A DNA stretch of 64,000 nt from Bacillota bacterium (GCA_023453025.1 JAEXUD010000004.1:128004-192003), one strand, 5' to 3'; positions 9,486 to 19,906 are shown, counted from the first letter of the stretch. Numbers and translations are program-made. The notes: generated from the sequence alone by a model not told the origin.

Positions 9486-10700
9486 ATGAAAAGAAAAATA
9501 TCATTTTTGCTTGCAATGGTACTTACGCTCAGTACATTGACAAATGTTGCAGCTGCAGAAGACACAGCAGCAGTAACAACAAGCACAGAAGCGACATCTG
9601 AAGAAGCTGTACAAGAAGAAAATAATATATATGAATTGTCTATTGATGATGCTGTGGAAATGGCAATTGAAAATGACAGGGAAATGTGGAAAATCGATGA
9701 CGGAATCAAACAGATGCAGGATGCCAGAAAGGAAGGCAGTGATGCCAAGAAACAAGCCGAAATGCTGATGGGTTTGTCATTGGATGTCATTTCTGCAATG
9801 GAGATAGATATTACTGATAAATACGTTGACACATTATTGGCTAAAAATGGTTACTATGTAACATATGCCGATACTCAAATGAAGCAGATTGAAAAAAACA
9901 GAGAATTGCTGGTTAAGGGAATTGAATTTTCTACAAAATCATTGTACTACAATGTACTGCTTGCTGAAAAAGCTATTGAAATAAATGATGCAAAGCTGAG
10001 TAAGGCAAATGAGCAGTTAAGAGTAGTAAATTTAAAATTCAATAACGGCTCTGCTACAAAGGCAGAGGTATTAAGCGGTGAAATGGCAGTGCAGCAGGCT
10101 AAAACCGATTTGGATTCAGCTATGGATGATTTGAATATAGCAAAGCTTGATTTATTGAATAAATTGGATTTACCATTTGATTCTGAAATTGTTTTAACAG
10201 ACACAGAGCTGACATATATTCCAACTGCAGAAATCAATTTGGAGGATGCTATAACAAAAGCCAAGGCAGAAAGACCGGAAATCCTTGCTGCAGCAAATGA
10301 ACTGGAGCTTCAAAAAATTGAAACTCATGCTTACAAAGCGTACTACACATCTAACCTGAGAGAGCACAAAGCGGCGGTGGAAAAGCTAAAGGATGCCGAA
10401 TTAAATGTGCCTCAGGCTTATAAGGATGTTGAACTTGATGTAAGAAAAGCATACTTGAATCTGGTTAAAGCTGAGAGAGCTCTTGTTAATATGGATAAAA
10501 CCGTAGAATTGTCAAAGGAAGCTGCCCGTATAAATAAGCTGCTTTACGATAATGGAATGGCGACATCTCTGGATGTATTAGAAGCTGATACGGGTTTGGC
10601 ACAAGCTGAAATTGGTCGTTATCAATTACTTGCAGCTTACAATTTAAGTAAAATGATGTTTGATAATTCAAACTTGATGGGTACAGCAGCAGATAAATAA
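9486..10700 (+). CDS. TolC-like outer-membrane-efflux-type protein
   Basis: This 404-aa exported protein has a signal peptide (residues 1-24, ending NVAAA) and long alpha-helical, coiled-coil-rich repeats typical of the TolC/OEP family. The segments YELSIDDAVEMAIEND and NLEDAITKAKAERPEI mark the two structural repeats, and NNGSATKAEVLSGEMAV and DNGMATSLDVLEADTGLAQ are the paired family motifs. It is co-directional with the RND pump. The rest of the window shows no outer-membrane genes, so it may form a periplasmic-like or wall-spanning conduit, or an adaptor. The family call is good; the role in a presumed monoderm is open. Confidence 0.82.
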   Translation: MKRKISFLLAMVLTLSTLTNVAAAEDTAAVTTSTEATSEEAVQEENNIYELSIDDAVEMAIENDREMWKIDDGIKQMQDARKEGSDAKKQAEMLMGLSLDVISAMEIDITDKYVDTLLAKNGYYVTYADTQMKQIEKNRELLVKGIEFSTKSLYYNVLLAEKAIEINDAKLSKANEQLRVVNLKFNNGSATKAEVLSGEMAVQQAKTDLDSAMDDLNIAKLDLLNKLDLPFDSEIVLTDTELTYIPTAEINLEDAITKAKAERPEILAAANELELQKIETHAYKAYYTSNLREHKAAVEKLKDAELNVPQAYKDVELDVRKAYLNLVKAERALVNMDKTVELSKEAARINKLLYDNGMATSLDVLEADTGLAQAEIGRYQLLAAYNLSKMMFDNSNLMGTAADK

Positions 10701-10728
10701 TTATATTGTCAACAAGATGGCAGACCTG

Positions 10729-10755
10729 AGGACCGCTATTTACGCGGTCCTTTGT
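10729..10755. terminator. Bidirectional terminator overlapping the DUF445 gene end
   Basis: AGGACCGC and GCGGTCCT pair around a 7-base loop, with T-rich flanks on the plus strand. On the minus strand one arm encodes the last residues (Gly-Pro-Arg-Lys) of the DUF445 protein, and its stop codon lies in the loop. Confidence 0.75.
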
Positions 10756-13700
10756 TATATAGTTCCGAAATTATTTTCAACAGCGTCAATGAGAATCCGA
10801 CATACATATTGATTCCAAACACAAAACCCCCAAAGCCGTAAAGCATTAATCTTTTGAAATATTTTCCTGCAAAAGAGTCAAACAACTCATGAATTTTCTC
10901 AGGCTTCATCTTTTCAATTTCTTCTGAGGCAATTTTATCAAATTCTATTGATTTCAATATCTCATTAAGATTTCTTTTTAAGCTGCTTATGCATGACTCT
11001 ACAAATATATTAAGCAAATAATCTTTGGATGCATTGTCTATAAAGGCAAAATTTTCTGAAATAGTCTCATCAATTACAGCATTGAAATGCTCTTTGACAG
11101 TTTTTTCAAATTCTGAATTTTCTGTCAGAGATATTATATTTTTTTCTAGAGACTTTATAAAATCATCCTTGTCAATGAATTCACCGGTATTTTTGTTTAT
11201 GTGGTTCTTTATTTCATTCAGGGTTGAACCAAGAATATCTTCAAAATTATTTTTATTAAACTCTTTATAAATTTTATCCTGGATATATTTTATGTCGTCC
11301 TCTGAGATGTTTTCAAATACCTCCGCAAAACTTGATTTAAAGAACATGTCAGCTAGATAATCAGTATAGTCTGACAGCTTTTCAATAATTTGTGATTTAT
11401 TATTATTAATATTCAAGCTTAATTCATTTGTAAAGGAAGATATTTCTTTTTTGTATATATTTAAAAATGTACTTAGCTCATCAGCATAAAACAGATTCAA
11501 AATACTGTTTAATTTAACCCCTTCAGCCATCCTGAATAAATCAGCGGTTAAGGCATTGATTTTATTTTCTATCCTTAAGGAGTTATCACTATTTAAATAA
11601 TTGTCAATTATATCGTTCAGCTGAAGCTTGTTTAAACCGGTGTACAGTACCTCAACCTTTGATTTGTAGAGTCTTTGTTCGAGCAGTATGCTTATTATAC
11701 TGCCAAGTTCAAGTTTTTTATCATCTATAAATCTTGGGATTTTTATAAGTATAATTTTAGAAATAAGTTCATTGATAATTTCGTCGCCGCCCATGAGAGT
11801 ATACATACTTTTTTCTACAAAACCAAGTTGATTTTTGATTTCTGATTGAATTATCAATGATATTTTTAATCTGCTTGCTTTGATATTATTTATAATAGAT
11901 TTAGTCAGGGTATCAAGCAATTTTGGTAATTGAAAATCAACATAATTCCTGAATTTTCCGTCAAATATTTCTCCAAAGCTTTTATTTCTGTCTATCAGCT
12001 TATTAATCAAGCTTACAGCTCTGTCAGAAATTTGATCTCTTGATTTCCTGGACAAAACAATGCTGCTTATTTTTCCTGATATCGACTTGGCAAGATCTTC
12101 TCTTTTTTCAGGGTCAATCAATTCACTTATTGATTTTTGGGTATATATTTTATATTTGTTATCATATTCCAAAATAAGGCTGTTTAGTTCATCTTCATTA
12201 TTTAGTGTCAGGCTCACTTTATTAAAATAATTGCTTCCGACTGCATTAAAATATTTCTTAAAAGAATTTTCTGACAATTTACTTTCAAGCGAGTTGTCGG
12301 AGCTTATTAATGAGTGTATTTTGCTGCTAAGTGTTGAACTAAGCAATCCCGCATTTATTGATGAGATTATTTTATTTTTGGCTTTATCATTTATAAAAGA
12401 AGATATCTTGGTGTTGTTTACTTTTTCATAAATGTAAGAGCTGATATTGTGGATGCTTTCCTTAGCCGTAGTCCTTAAAAATGAATAAATGCTATTTACT
12501 GCATTTTTTTTGTTGTTATATAGCATAATAGTAAGAGTTCTATAGTCATTTTCTGCAATAGTCTTTGTAAAGGAAAGCTTGATTCTGTCATAGTATTTGC
12601 CAAACAACTCATTGATGCTTTTTTTGCTTAATAAGCTGTTATCTATGAAATGAGCAGTATTTTGGGCGAAATTTTTTTGGTTTTTTATAATATAGCCTAA
12701 AGAGAAATTACGTAAAAAAGGTATTTTTGACAGCAGTTTTTTTTCTTTATAAGGCTTAAAAATCATATTGATGGCAACTAAATTTGTAACATATCCAACA
12801 AAGGCATATACCAGCATATTAGTAATGTTAAACTTAGCGGGGTCAAGTGTGGGATTTTGAAATGCCGCTAAAATCAATCCTGCAGCGACTCCTAAAATTC
12901 CTCCAAAATACATGATTGGCTTAAGTTCTCTGCCTATAAATCCATTAGCCAAATCAACAAGCTCATCATCATTAAGCTTGTTTAAATTATCAGCAGCAAT
13001 TGCTTTTATTGAACCGCTTAGAATTATATCTGCATTTTTTACTGCATATGTACGAATAGACTCAGAGCTGTTCTTTGATAAATTATCAATAGAGTTCAAT
13101 TTATCAAGAGCAGTTGAAAGCTTAACATCCTTTAGCCCTTCAGCTGTCTTCTCGAAACTTTTATACAATTCTGTATTTAATCTATTAATTGAATTTGAAT
13201 CCGGTTTTAATGAAGAATAAGATTTTGCAATTATTTGAACTTCTTTTGCAATCCAGGTTTTTATAAATTTTTCATTTAATTTTATCTGATTTATTAAAAA
13301 TTTCCTTGATTCTTCAGAAATTGTTTTTAATTTTTCGTCATCAACAAGCTCTCTTAGTTCCTTAGATAAAATATTTTCAGCGAATTCATTTGCTTTGTCA
13401 GTTAAATAATTTTTGGCGAGATCAGAAGAGGCAAACTCTTTAAGTTTATTTACCGCAGAAAAGTTCAGCCCATCATCTATCAGTTCCATAGGCAGTAATT
13501 TTTTTATTTCAATTTCTAAAATATATTCAGCAGTTCCACTAAGTATAGATTCAGAATTTTTAATTATGTAAGTTACAACAAAATCAGCAACACTTTCGGG
13601 AGTGATGTTATTTCTTTCTAACTCGAGGATTATCTCTTTTACAGTCAGATTATTTAATATTTCAATTAATTTAGCGCTTAAATTTCGGCTTAACCTTTCC

Positions 13701-14851
13701 GGTTCTGAGTTTTTCTCTATATAAGATATAATCTTGTCAGCAATGCTGTATTTTTTGCTTAAATCTTTGAAGTAAGTATCTTTAATTAAAGACAACAGCT
13801 TTGATTTTATACCATCAGATTCTTTTATAACATCATCTATTGATTCTTCAATCAGCTTATCAATTAAATCGCTGTTTAAATTAACCCACGCAACAACATT
13901 TTCTGTTACAGAAGGAATAGTTCTGATAAGATAAAGCTTTAAATTTTCTTCAAAGGAAATATCTAAAAGCTGAAATATTGATTTGTTGCATTCCCTGCCA
14001 TACGAAAACAATGAGTCTGACAAGTTGCTTATTAAACTGATTCCTTTATCAGAATTAATATAGTTTAAAAAGCTTTCATTAATATTATTTAAAGTATAGC
14101 TTTCTATATTAATAACTTCCTTTAATTTTTTATTGCCGATAATTTCCTTTGACCTATTGAGGGCGTTTCCTATACCGATTGAAGTTAAAAGCTCAATTAT
14201 TTTTTTACTGTCGCTTCCCGACACAGCATTCAGGAATATATTAACGGCATTTGAAATAACAGCATTGCAGATTTTTTTATTAATAATTTTATTTAATATT
14301 AACTTATCATTGCTTTTGATTACTGATAATATAAAATTCTCCAAGATGCTTGAAGTGTCAACTGTCTCATTCAATGAAGCATAAAAAGAACTGTTGATTT
14401 TATTAAGCTGTACGGGGCTTAAAAAGTTGTTGATATTGATACTTTCAGCAATTGCTTCATATAGCTTTGGCATATGCTCGTTAATAATTCCCGCAGCAAA
14501 AATATCAACTGATTTAACAGACTGCTCGAAACCATTAATATGGACGAAGGTATTTGACCCCGCTTCTTCATAAAGACTGTTTTTAAAAAAATCAGCTGTC
14601 ATATTTTCGAATTCTTTTTTAAATTTCTCATCACTTAGTATTTCCTGAAGCTTATCCTTGTTTATTATGTCATTTTCTACCATGGAGCTTATATTTTCAA
14701 TAAACTCATGTCTTGTTTTTTTAATGACACCGCCTATTTTTAAGGGGGTATATTCCTTAAAAAGCATGTTAATGGCATAATCGTTAGTTATATATCCCGA
14801 AGCTCCTCCAAGAATTGCCTGAATTATGTAATTAAGTATTATTTCGTTCAT
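10736..14851 (-). CDS. Giant DUF445-family membrane protein
   Basis: The 1371-aa product is far longer than usual DUF445 proteins (roughly 400 aa, YheB-like). The N-terminus (residues 1-60) has a membrane helix and the family motif GGASGYITNDYAINMLFKEY. A closely similar unit recurs in the middle (about residues 645-720): GILGVAAGLILAAF, then GYVTNLVAINMIFKPY. A final membrane helix lies at about 1340-1365. Between them are long helical segments rich in Asn, Lys, Ser and Ile. It therefore looks like two DUF445 units fused in tandem. The start follows GGAAGGTAAC. Function is unknown; DUF445 proteins are sometimes linked to the cell envelope or spore coat. The gene stands alone. Confidence 0.85.
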   Translation of the reverse strand: MNEIILNYIIQAILGGASGYITNDYAINMLFKEYTPLKIGGVIKKTRHEFIENISSMVENDIINKDKLQEILSDEKFKKEFENMTADFFKNSLYEEAGSNTFVHINGFEQSVKSVDIFAAGIINEHMPKLYEAIAESININNFLSPVQLNKINSSFYASLNETVDTSSILENFILSVIKSNDKLILNKIINKKICNAVISNAVNIFLNAVSGSDSKKIIELLTSIGIGNALNRSKEIIGNKKLKEVINIESYTLNNINESFLNYINSDKGISLISNLSDSLFSYGRECNKSIFQLLDISFEENLKLYLIRTIPSVTENVVAWVNLNSDLIDKLIEESIDDVIKESDGIKSKLLSLIKDTYFKDLSKKYSIADKIISYIEKNSEPERLSRNLSAKLIEILNNLTVKEIILELERNNITPESVADFVVTYIIKNSESILSGTAEYILEIEIKKLLPMELIDDGLNFSAVNKLKEFASSDLAKNYLTDKANEFAENILSKELRELVDDEKLKTISEESRKFLINQIKLNEKFIKTWIAKEVQIIAKSYSSLKPDSNSINRLNTELYKSFEKTAEGLKDVKLSTALDKLNSIDNLSKNSSESIRTYAVKNADIILSGSIKAIAADNLNKLNDDELVDLANGFIGRELKPIMYFGGILGVAAGLILAAFQNPTLDPAKFNITNMLVYAFVGYVTNLVAINMIFKPYKEKKLLSKIPFLRNFSLGYIIKNQKNFAQNTAHFIDNSLLSKKSINELFGKYYDRIKLSFTKTIAENDYRTLTIMLYNNKKNAVNSIYSFLRTTAKESIHNISSYIYEKVNNTKISSFINDKAKNKIISSINAGLLSSTLSSKIHSLISSDNSLESKLSENSFKKYFNAVGSNYFNKVSLTLNNEDELNSLILEYDNKYKIYTQKSISELIDPEKREDLAKSISGKISSIVLSRKSRDQISDRAVSLINKLIDRNKSFGEIFDGKFRNYVDFQLPKLLDTLTKSIINNIKASRLKISLIIQSEIKNQLGFVEKSMYTLMGGDEIINELISKIILIKIPRFIDDKKLELGSIISILLEQRLYKSKVEVLYTGLNKLQLNDIIDNYLNSDNSLRIENKINALTADLFRMAEGVKLNSILNLFYADELSTFLNIYKKEISSFTNELSLNINNNKSQIIEKLSDYTDYLADMFFKSSFAEVFENISEDDIKYIQDKIYKEFNKNNFEDILGSTLNEIKNHINKNTGEFIDKDDFIKSLEKNIISLTENSEFEKTVKEHFNAVIDETISENFAFIDNASKDYLLNIFVESCISSLKRNLNEILKSIEFDKIASEEIEKMKPEKIHELFDSFAGKYFKRLMLYGFGGFVFGINMYVGFSLTLLKIISELYNKGPRK

Positions 14852-15091
14852 AAGTTACCTTCCAACATTTCATATCCTCGAAAATTATATCACCGGTAAG
14901 GTAAATTTGCAAAAAATATTTTGCTTTAATGCAAGTATAGTTTATTTATTCATATGGTAAAATATAAGGTTTTTTATATTATTTGCATAATTCCGATGAA
15001 TAAACATATAATTAAAATTGTATTGATTTCTAATGTAAATTAATGTAAAATAGAATAAATCAGCACAATTTTATTAGGAGGAATAAAGCAA

Positions 15092-17113
15092 ATGAAAACG
15101 TATAACACTGACCAAATTAGAAACGTTGCCTTAATTGGCCACAGTAACTGTGGCAAAACATCATTAACGGAAGCACTTTTATTCAGTACTAATGTTACAA
15201 ATCGTATGGGCAAAGTTGAAGACGGAAATACAGTTTCCGATTTTGATAAAGAAGAAAAAGATCGACAAGTTTCTATTAGCACATCAATCATACCTGTAGA
15301 GTATGAAAATACAAAAATTAATTTTCTTGACACTCCTGGATATTTTGATTTCGTAGGGGAAGTATACGGAGCTCTAAGAGTTGCAAGCAGTGCCGTTATT
15401 TTGGTTGACGCCAGCTCAGGGATAGAAGTCGGAACGGAAAAAGCATGGAAATATGCTGAACAAAGAAACTTACCAAGAGTTATTCTAGTCAACAAAATGG
15501 ATAAAGAAAACGTTAAATTCGATGAGCTGCTTGAAAGTCTGAGAGATAAATTCGGCAATAAGGTAGTTCCGTTTGCAATTCCTCTGGGAAAGGGTGATAA
15601 TCACGACGGATACATGGATATATTGACAAGACAATGCTATATAGGACTAAATCCCGTTGAAACCCTGCCTGACACTGCAGAAAAAGCTGAAAGCTTCAGA
15701 GCAATACTAATGGAATCAGTTGCTGAAACAGATGAAGAAATGTTGGAAAAATTCTTTAACGGAGAAGAATTTTCTGATGAGGAAATTCATAACGGATTGA
15801 AAAAAGCAGTTCTTACCGGTGAGCTTGTTCCTGTTGTCTTAGGTGCCGTAACCAAGAATTTGGGTTCAAATTTATTAATGAAAGTAATAAAAGAGTATAT
15901 GCCGACAGAGCAGGATGCGGAAGATGTGAAGTCCGATTCTGACTCACCATCAGCTTTTGTATTTAAAACAATCGTTGACCCGTTTGTTGGAAAAATCACA
16001 TTATTTAAAGTAATGTCCGGTTCTTTAAAGAAGGATATGGATATATACAATGCAAGAAGTCAGGAAACTGAAAGATTAGGAAACGTGTTCTTTCTGAGAG
16101 GAAAAGATCAGGTTGAAGCTTCCGAGATAAAAGCAGGAGACATTGGAGCTACTTCTAAATTGCAGTATTTTACTACAGGAGATACTATTTCTTTAAAATC
16201 AAATCCGGTAGAATATGATGGCATAGATTTTCCAAAACCATGCTATTTCATGGCTGTAAGTGCAAAAACAAAAGATAATGACGAAAAAGTCGGATTAGGT
16301 CTTCATAAGCTGAGCGAAGAAGATCCTACCTTTACAATAGAAAGAAACTCAGAAACAAAAGAACAGGTAATAGGCGGTCAGGGAAATATCCAGCTTGAAG
16401 TAATAGCAAGCAAGCTAAGAAATAATTTCAAGGTTGAAGTAAACCTCACTCCTCCTAAGGTTGCTTACAGAGAAACAATCAGAGGTAAATCTGACGTCCA
16501 GGGTAAGCACAAGAAACAATCAGGCGGTGCAGGACAATATGGCGATGTACACATCAAATTTGAACCAACTCAGGAAGAATTTATATTCTCAGAAGAAATA
16601 TTTGGAGGCTCAGTTCCAAGAAACTTCATTCCGGCTGTAGAAAAGGGCTTAAGAGACTGCCTGGACAAAGGAGTATTGGCAGGCTGCAAGGTTGTGGGAG
16701 TTAAAGCGATATTATATGACGGTTCATACCATGATGTTGACTCCAATGAAATGGCATTTAAAATAGCTGCTTCACTGGCATTCAAAAAAGGTATGACTGA
16801 AGCAAAACCGATATTGCTGGAACCAATTGCCAAGGTTGAAATAAGCATTCCGGACGAGTACCTCGGTGATATCATGGGCGATATGAACAAGAGGAGAGGA
16901 AGAATCCTCGGTATGGAGCAACAGGTTGACGGCAGTCAGCTGGTTATGGCAGAAGCACCTATGGCAGAAATGTACACATATGCCATAGAATTAAAATCCA
17001 TGACCCAGGCCAGAGGAAGCTTTACAATGGAGTTCCTGAGATACGACGAAATGCCGTCAAACATGGCAGAAAAAGTTGTAGCTGATTACAAGGCTAAGAA
17101 TGAGAATAATTAA
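15092..17113 (+). CDS. Elongation factor G-like translational GTPase (EF-G paralogue)
   Basis: This 673-aa protein has the EF-G domain order but with a variant P-loop GHSNCGKTS (residues 16-24) instead of AHIDAGKTT, then DTPGYFDF and NKMD. Domain II starts near residue 285, and domain IV contains the run KKQSGGAGQYGDVHI. The C-terminal EF-G fold is complete (EYLGDIMGDMNKRRGRILGM). These features place it with the EF-G-like (EF-G2-type) subgroup rather than the main fusA, which is normally in the str operon. It has a strong AGGAGG site, and upstream TTGATT-17-TAAAAT could be its promoter. The role may be in translation or ribosome recycling; this is not resolved by sequence. Confidence 0.9.
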   Translation: MKTYNTDQIRNVALIGHSNCGKTSLTEALLFSTNVTNRMGKVEDGNTVSDFDKEEKDRQVSISTSIIPVEYENTKINFLDTPGYFDFVGEVYGALRVASSAVILVDASSGIEVGTEKAWKYAEQRNLPRVILVNKMDKENVKFDELLESLRDKFGNKVVPFAIPLGKGDNHDGYMDILTRQCYIGLNPVETLPDTAEKAESFRAILMESVAETDEEMLEKFFNGEEFSDEEIHNGLKKAVLTGELVPVVLGAVTKNLGSNLLMKVIKEYMPTEQDAEDVKSDSDSPSAFVFKTIVDPFVGKITLFKVMSGSLKKDMDIYNARSQETERLGNVFFLRGKDQVEASEIKAGDIGATSKLQYFTTGDTISLKSNPVEYDGIDFPKPCYFMAVSAKTKDNDEKVGLGLHKLSEEDPTFTIERNSETKEQVIGGQGNIQLEVIASKLRNNFKVEVNLTPPKVAYRETIRGKSDVQGKHKKQSGGAGQYGDVHIKFEPTQEEFIFSEEIFGGSVPRNFIPAVEKGLRDCLDKGVLAGCKVVGVKAILYDGSYHDVDSNEMAFKIAASLAFKKGMTEAKPILLEPIAKVEISIPDEYLGDIMGDMNKRRGRILGMEQQVDGSQLVMAEAPMAEMYTYAIELKSMTQARGSFTMEFLRYDEMPSNMAEKVVADYKAKNENN

Positions 17114-17147
17114 TAAATAATTTAAAGTAAAGCTTTGCTAAATTTAA

Positions 17148-17180
17148 ACCTCTCGGATATAGTACCGAGAGGTATTTTTA
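17148..17180 (+). terminator. Terminator after EF-G-like gene
   Basis: ACCTCTCGG and CCGAGAGGT form a 9-bp stem followed by a T-rich tract. Confidence 0.85.
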
Positions 17181-17304
17181 TGTCAAAAGGAAAAGGATCC
17201 TGATTATGAGAAATATTTGAAAAATATTAGAAATAATGGTATGATTTATCAAATATACAACAGAATATAGGGGTTCTTATTATAAAAAAACCAGGAGGGG
17301 AAAC

Positions 17305-19278
17305 ATGAAGAAATTTTTCGCATTTTTTATAACGATTTTTTTTCTGTCATCAATTTTGAGTTCTGCGGCATATGCATTAGAAAAAAATTCAGAATCTATT
17401 GAGTTAAATGTATATATTAATGACATGAGAGTACCAATAACTAAAGTCAATAATGAACATTATATAAAAATTGATACTTTAAAAAATAATAACACAGGTC
17501 CGGATTATGGAAATATTATCAATGGCATGAATATCATAAAAAATAACGGTGAGTTTTACTATATTAATATTAGAGATAATTGCTTATACAGAACTAATCA
17601 AAACATGAGCGAGAACGACAAGATAATTAATGGTCATGTAGATCAATTTTATATTGATAATCAGACAATTTATTATATTGAATATAATTATGAAGATAAC
17701 AACGGCGGGATATTCAAATCTAACCTTGATGGTACTGACAAGCAGCAAATTGTCAGTGGTGCAGCTTCTTTTCTCAATGTTTTAGAGAATAACTTATATT
17801 ATTGTGAAGGGTTAGATGGAGGAAATCTATGTGCAATTGATAAGGATGGTAATAATAAGAAAATTTTAATTCAAGGTGAGATTGCTTATCCAAACTTAGT
17901 AAATGGATGGATTTACTATATAAATCTTCTTGATAACAGCAACATATATAAAGCTGAAATTGATGGAAGTTATAATGTCAAAATTAACACTAAATCTGCT
18001 AAATGTTTAAATGTTGACAATGATAAGGTATATTTTTCAGATAAATATTACGGTTATTTTATGAATCATGATGGCAGCTTTGAAAATAAGCTGTATGACA
18101 AGCCTGCTGATAATATATTAGTCAGTGAAGATAATATATATTGGCTGAGGCGTTATTATGATGTGTATAAGCAGGATAAAGACAGTGTAATGAGTAATTT
18201 AGTTTTTGAGGGCTCTGAAATCAGAGATGTGGGATTACAAAATGACATGCTGATTATATTATTACAAAATGAGGTAATAAACAGCATTCAAAGATATAAT
18301 ATAAATACAGGAAAAAATGATGTTATCGCCATTCAAGATGCCTTTAATATAGAAGAAGTGCAGTATCCATATGTATACTATAAACCAGATGGTGGCGGCA
18401 AGCTTCTTAGGTACAACATTGATACAAAATTATCTGAAATTATTGTACCGGAAATGTTTTCTACAGTATGGAACGTCATAGACGATTGGATTTACTACGA
18501 GGAATATGAAGGCTTATACAGAGTAAAAACTGACGGTACCAATAAGATGAAGCTGTTAGACAGCAATATATTTGAATTTCAGATAAACAGCAGTGGAATA
18601 TATTATCCTACAATAAAGAGTGACCATACAATTGAGGGATATTATAAGATTGACTTGGACGGAACTAACAGACAAATGCTTATCAATGATTTAGCTCCGG
18701 ATTCGTCATTCTTTAGCGAGATTTACAAAGATTATATATATTATTATCAAGATGATGGCATATATAGAGTTAAAAAGGATGGCACTAATAAAAAGAAAAT
18801 TATTAATCAGCCCACACAGGAATTTAAGATAACAGATGACCACATTTACTACAAATCCCAAGGCGATTTATATTCGGCCGCATGTGACGGAAAAGATCAA
18901 GAAAAAATAATAGAAGATAGCGGACTTTCATTTACAAAGTATAAAGATAACATTTTTTATTTGAAATATGATAAGGAATATACATCACTTTTTAAATATA
19001 ACCTGACGAGTAAACAATCCGAACAAGTTCGGAGTATGAATTTTCCTAACACACATACAATATTTGTAAAGGAAAAAGACAATAATCTTCTCTTAAGCTG
19101 TTCAGTAGATAAAGGCTACTGTCTGGTGACGTCATATTACCTTTTAGATATGGATACCAATGAAGTTAAAGTGATATATGACAAACTAAAAAACTGCTAT
19201 ATTACTAATGTGTTTATAAATGATGATAACTTGTACCATGTGAAGGTAGAGGTAGAATCAAAGTTTATAATTAAGTAA
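17305..19278 (+). CDS. Secreted DUF5050-like beta-propeller protein
   Basis: The 657-aa product starts after AGGAGGGG and has a signal peptide (residues 1-24, ending SAAYA). The rest is made of repeated units of the type IYY...YKI..DGTNK, with about a dozen copies (for example GLYRVKTDGTNKMKL and GIYRVKKDGTNKKKI). These match the DUF5050/prolow-density-lipoprotein-receptor-like beta-propeller seen in clostridial secreted proteins. Tyr, Asn, Asp and Ile are very common. No catalytic motif, lipobox or sorting signal was seen, so it is probably released or held by the propeller itself. It is monocistronic, with a terminator behind it. A role in binding carbohydrates or proteins at the surface is only a guess. 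Confidence 0.8.
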   Translation: MKKFFAFFITIFFLSSILSSAAYALEKNSESIELNVYINDMRVPITKVNNEHYIKIDTLKNNNTGPDYGNIINGMNIIKNNGEFYYINIRDNCLYRTNQNMSENDKIINGHVDQFYIDNQTIYYIEYNYEDNNGGIFKSNLDGTDKQQIVSGAASFLNVLENNLYYCEGLDGGNLCAIDKDGNNKKILIQGEIAYPNLVNGWIYYINLLDNSNIYKAEIDGSYNVKINTKSAKCLNVDNDKVYFSDKYYGYFMNHDGSFENKLYDKPADNILVSEDNIYWLRRYYDVYKQDKDSVMSNLVFEGSEIRDVGLQNDMLIILLQNEVINSIQRYNINTGKNDVIAIQDAFNIEEVQYPYVYYKPDGGGKLLRYNIDTKLSEIIVPEMFSTVWNVIDDWIYYEEYEGLYRVKTDGTNKMKLLDSNIFEFQINSSGIYYPTIKSDHTIEGYYKIDLDGTNRQMLINDLAPDSSFFSEIYKDYIYYYQDDGIYRVKKDGTNKKKIINQPTQEFKITDDHIYYKSQGDLYSAACDGKDQEKIIEDSGLSFTKYKDNIFYLKYDKEYTSLFKYNLTSKQSEQVRSMNFPNTHTIFVKEKDNNLLLSCSVDKGYCLVTSYYLLDMDTNEVKVIYDKLKNCYITNVFINDDNLYHVKVEVESKFIIK

Positions 19279-19350
19279 AACCCCCATTATGGGGACGGAC
19301 CTTAAAGTGATTACAGATTGTTGATGAAAAAAGAGTAGATATTTTCTCAT

Positions 19351-19382
19351 AAAAAATAAGACTTTCGCAGTCTTATTTTTTA
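19351..19382 (+). terminator. Terminator downstream of DUF5050-like gene
   Basis: AAATAAGACT and AGTCTTATTT pair around TTCGC and run into a T tract. Confidence 0.85.
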
Positions 19383-19567
19383 TAGGTTATATCTTTTACG
19401 GGGGACTGAATTATTTAATAATTTAAAATCCTGAATTAATTATACAGCTTAATTGTGGAGAAATTATGAAGGGAAAATATATTAATCATATAATTTTTCT
19501 TCATAATTTCTTCATAACTATATGTTAAATATATACACGAATAATTTTTATAAAATTAAACATAGTG

Positions 19568-19826
19568 ATTAGGGAAAGTAAATTTAGCGGACCATACAGA
19601 GAGGGGCTTCAAGGCTGAGAAGGCTCTATGCATAAACTTAATTGAAGTGCCCCTATGAATGTTAGGCCGAACAACAGTAGGCTGTTACGGATCTCCCGTT
19701 ACCGAGAAACAACATGTTAGTGTTGGTTATGAGATGGACATTATTATTAATTAATAATGCCTGAACAGAGTGGGACCGCGGAGTTATACCTCCGCCTCTG
19801 AGTTGCAGAGGCGGAGGTTTTTTGTT
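19568..19826 (+). promoter_or_regulatory. T-box leader of the ABC importer, probable cysteine specifier UGC
   Basis: The T-box core GAGTGGGACCGCGG (about 19768-19781) is followed by a strong terminator with arms CCTCCGCCTCTG and CAGAGGCGGAGG and a T6 run. Stem I begins near CAGAGAGGGGC. The specifier region reads GAAGTGCCCCTATGA: TGC (Cys, 19648-19650) and GTG (Val, 19647-19649) are both possible by spacing. TGC is favoured because specifiers usually end in C and because the binding protein encoded downstream resembles cysteine-binding CjaA. A 9-bp inverted repeat (ATTATGAAG/CTTCATAAT, 19463-19507) lies upstream; its role is unknown. Confidence 0.9.
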
Positions 19827-19906
19827 TTCAGTAAAATATAAGGAGGTGAAAAAAGCAATATTATAGAAATTAATATAAAGATTGTATTTAATGAAGAGGA
19901 AATATA

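Noticed and set aside
19647..19649. GUG (valine) as the T-box specifier of the ABC importer
   Set aside because: It is possible by spacing, but specifiers usually end in C and the binding protein resembles a cysteine-binding protein, so UGC is preferred; not excluded.
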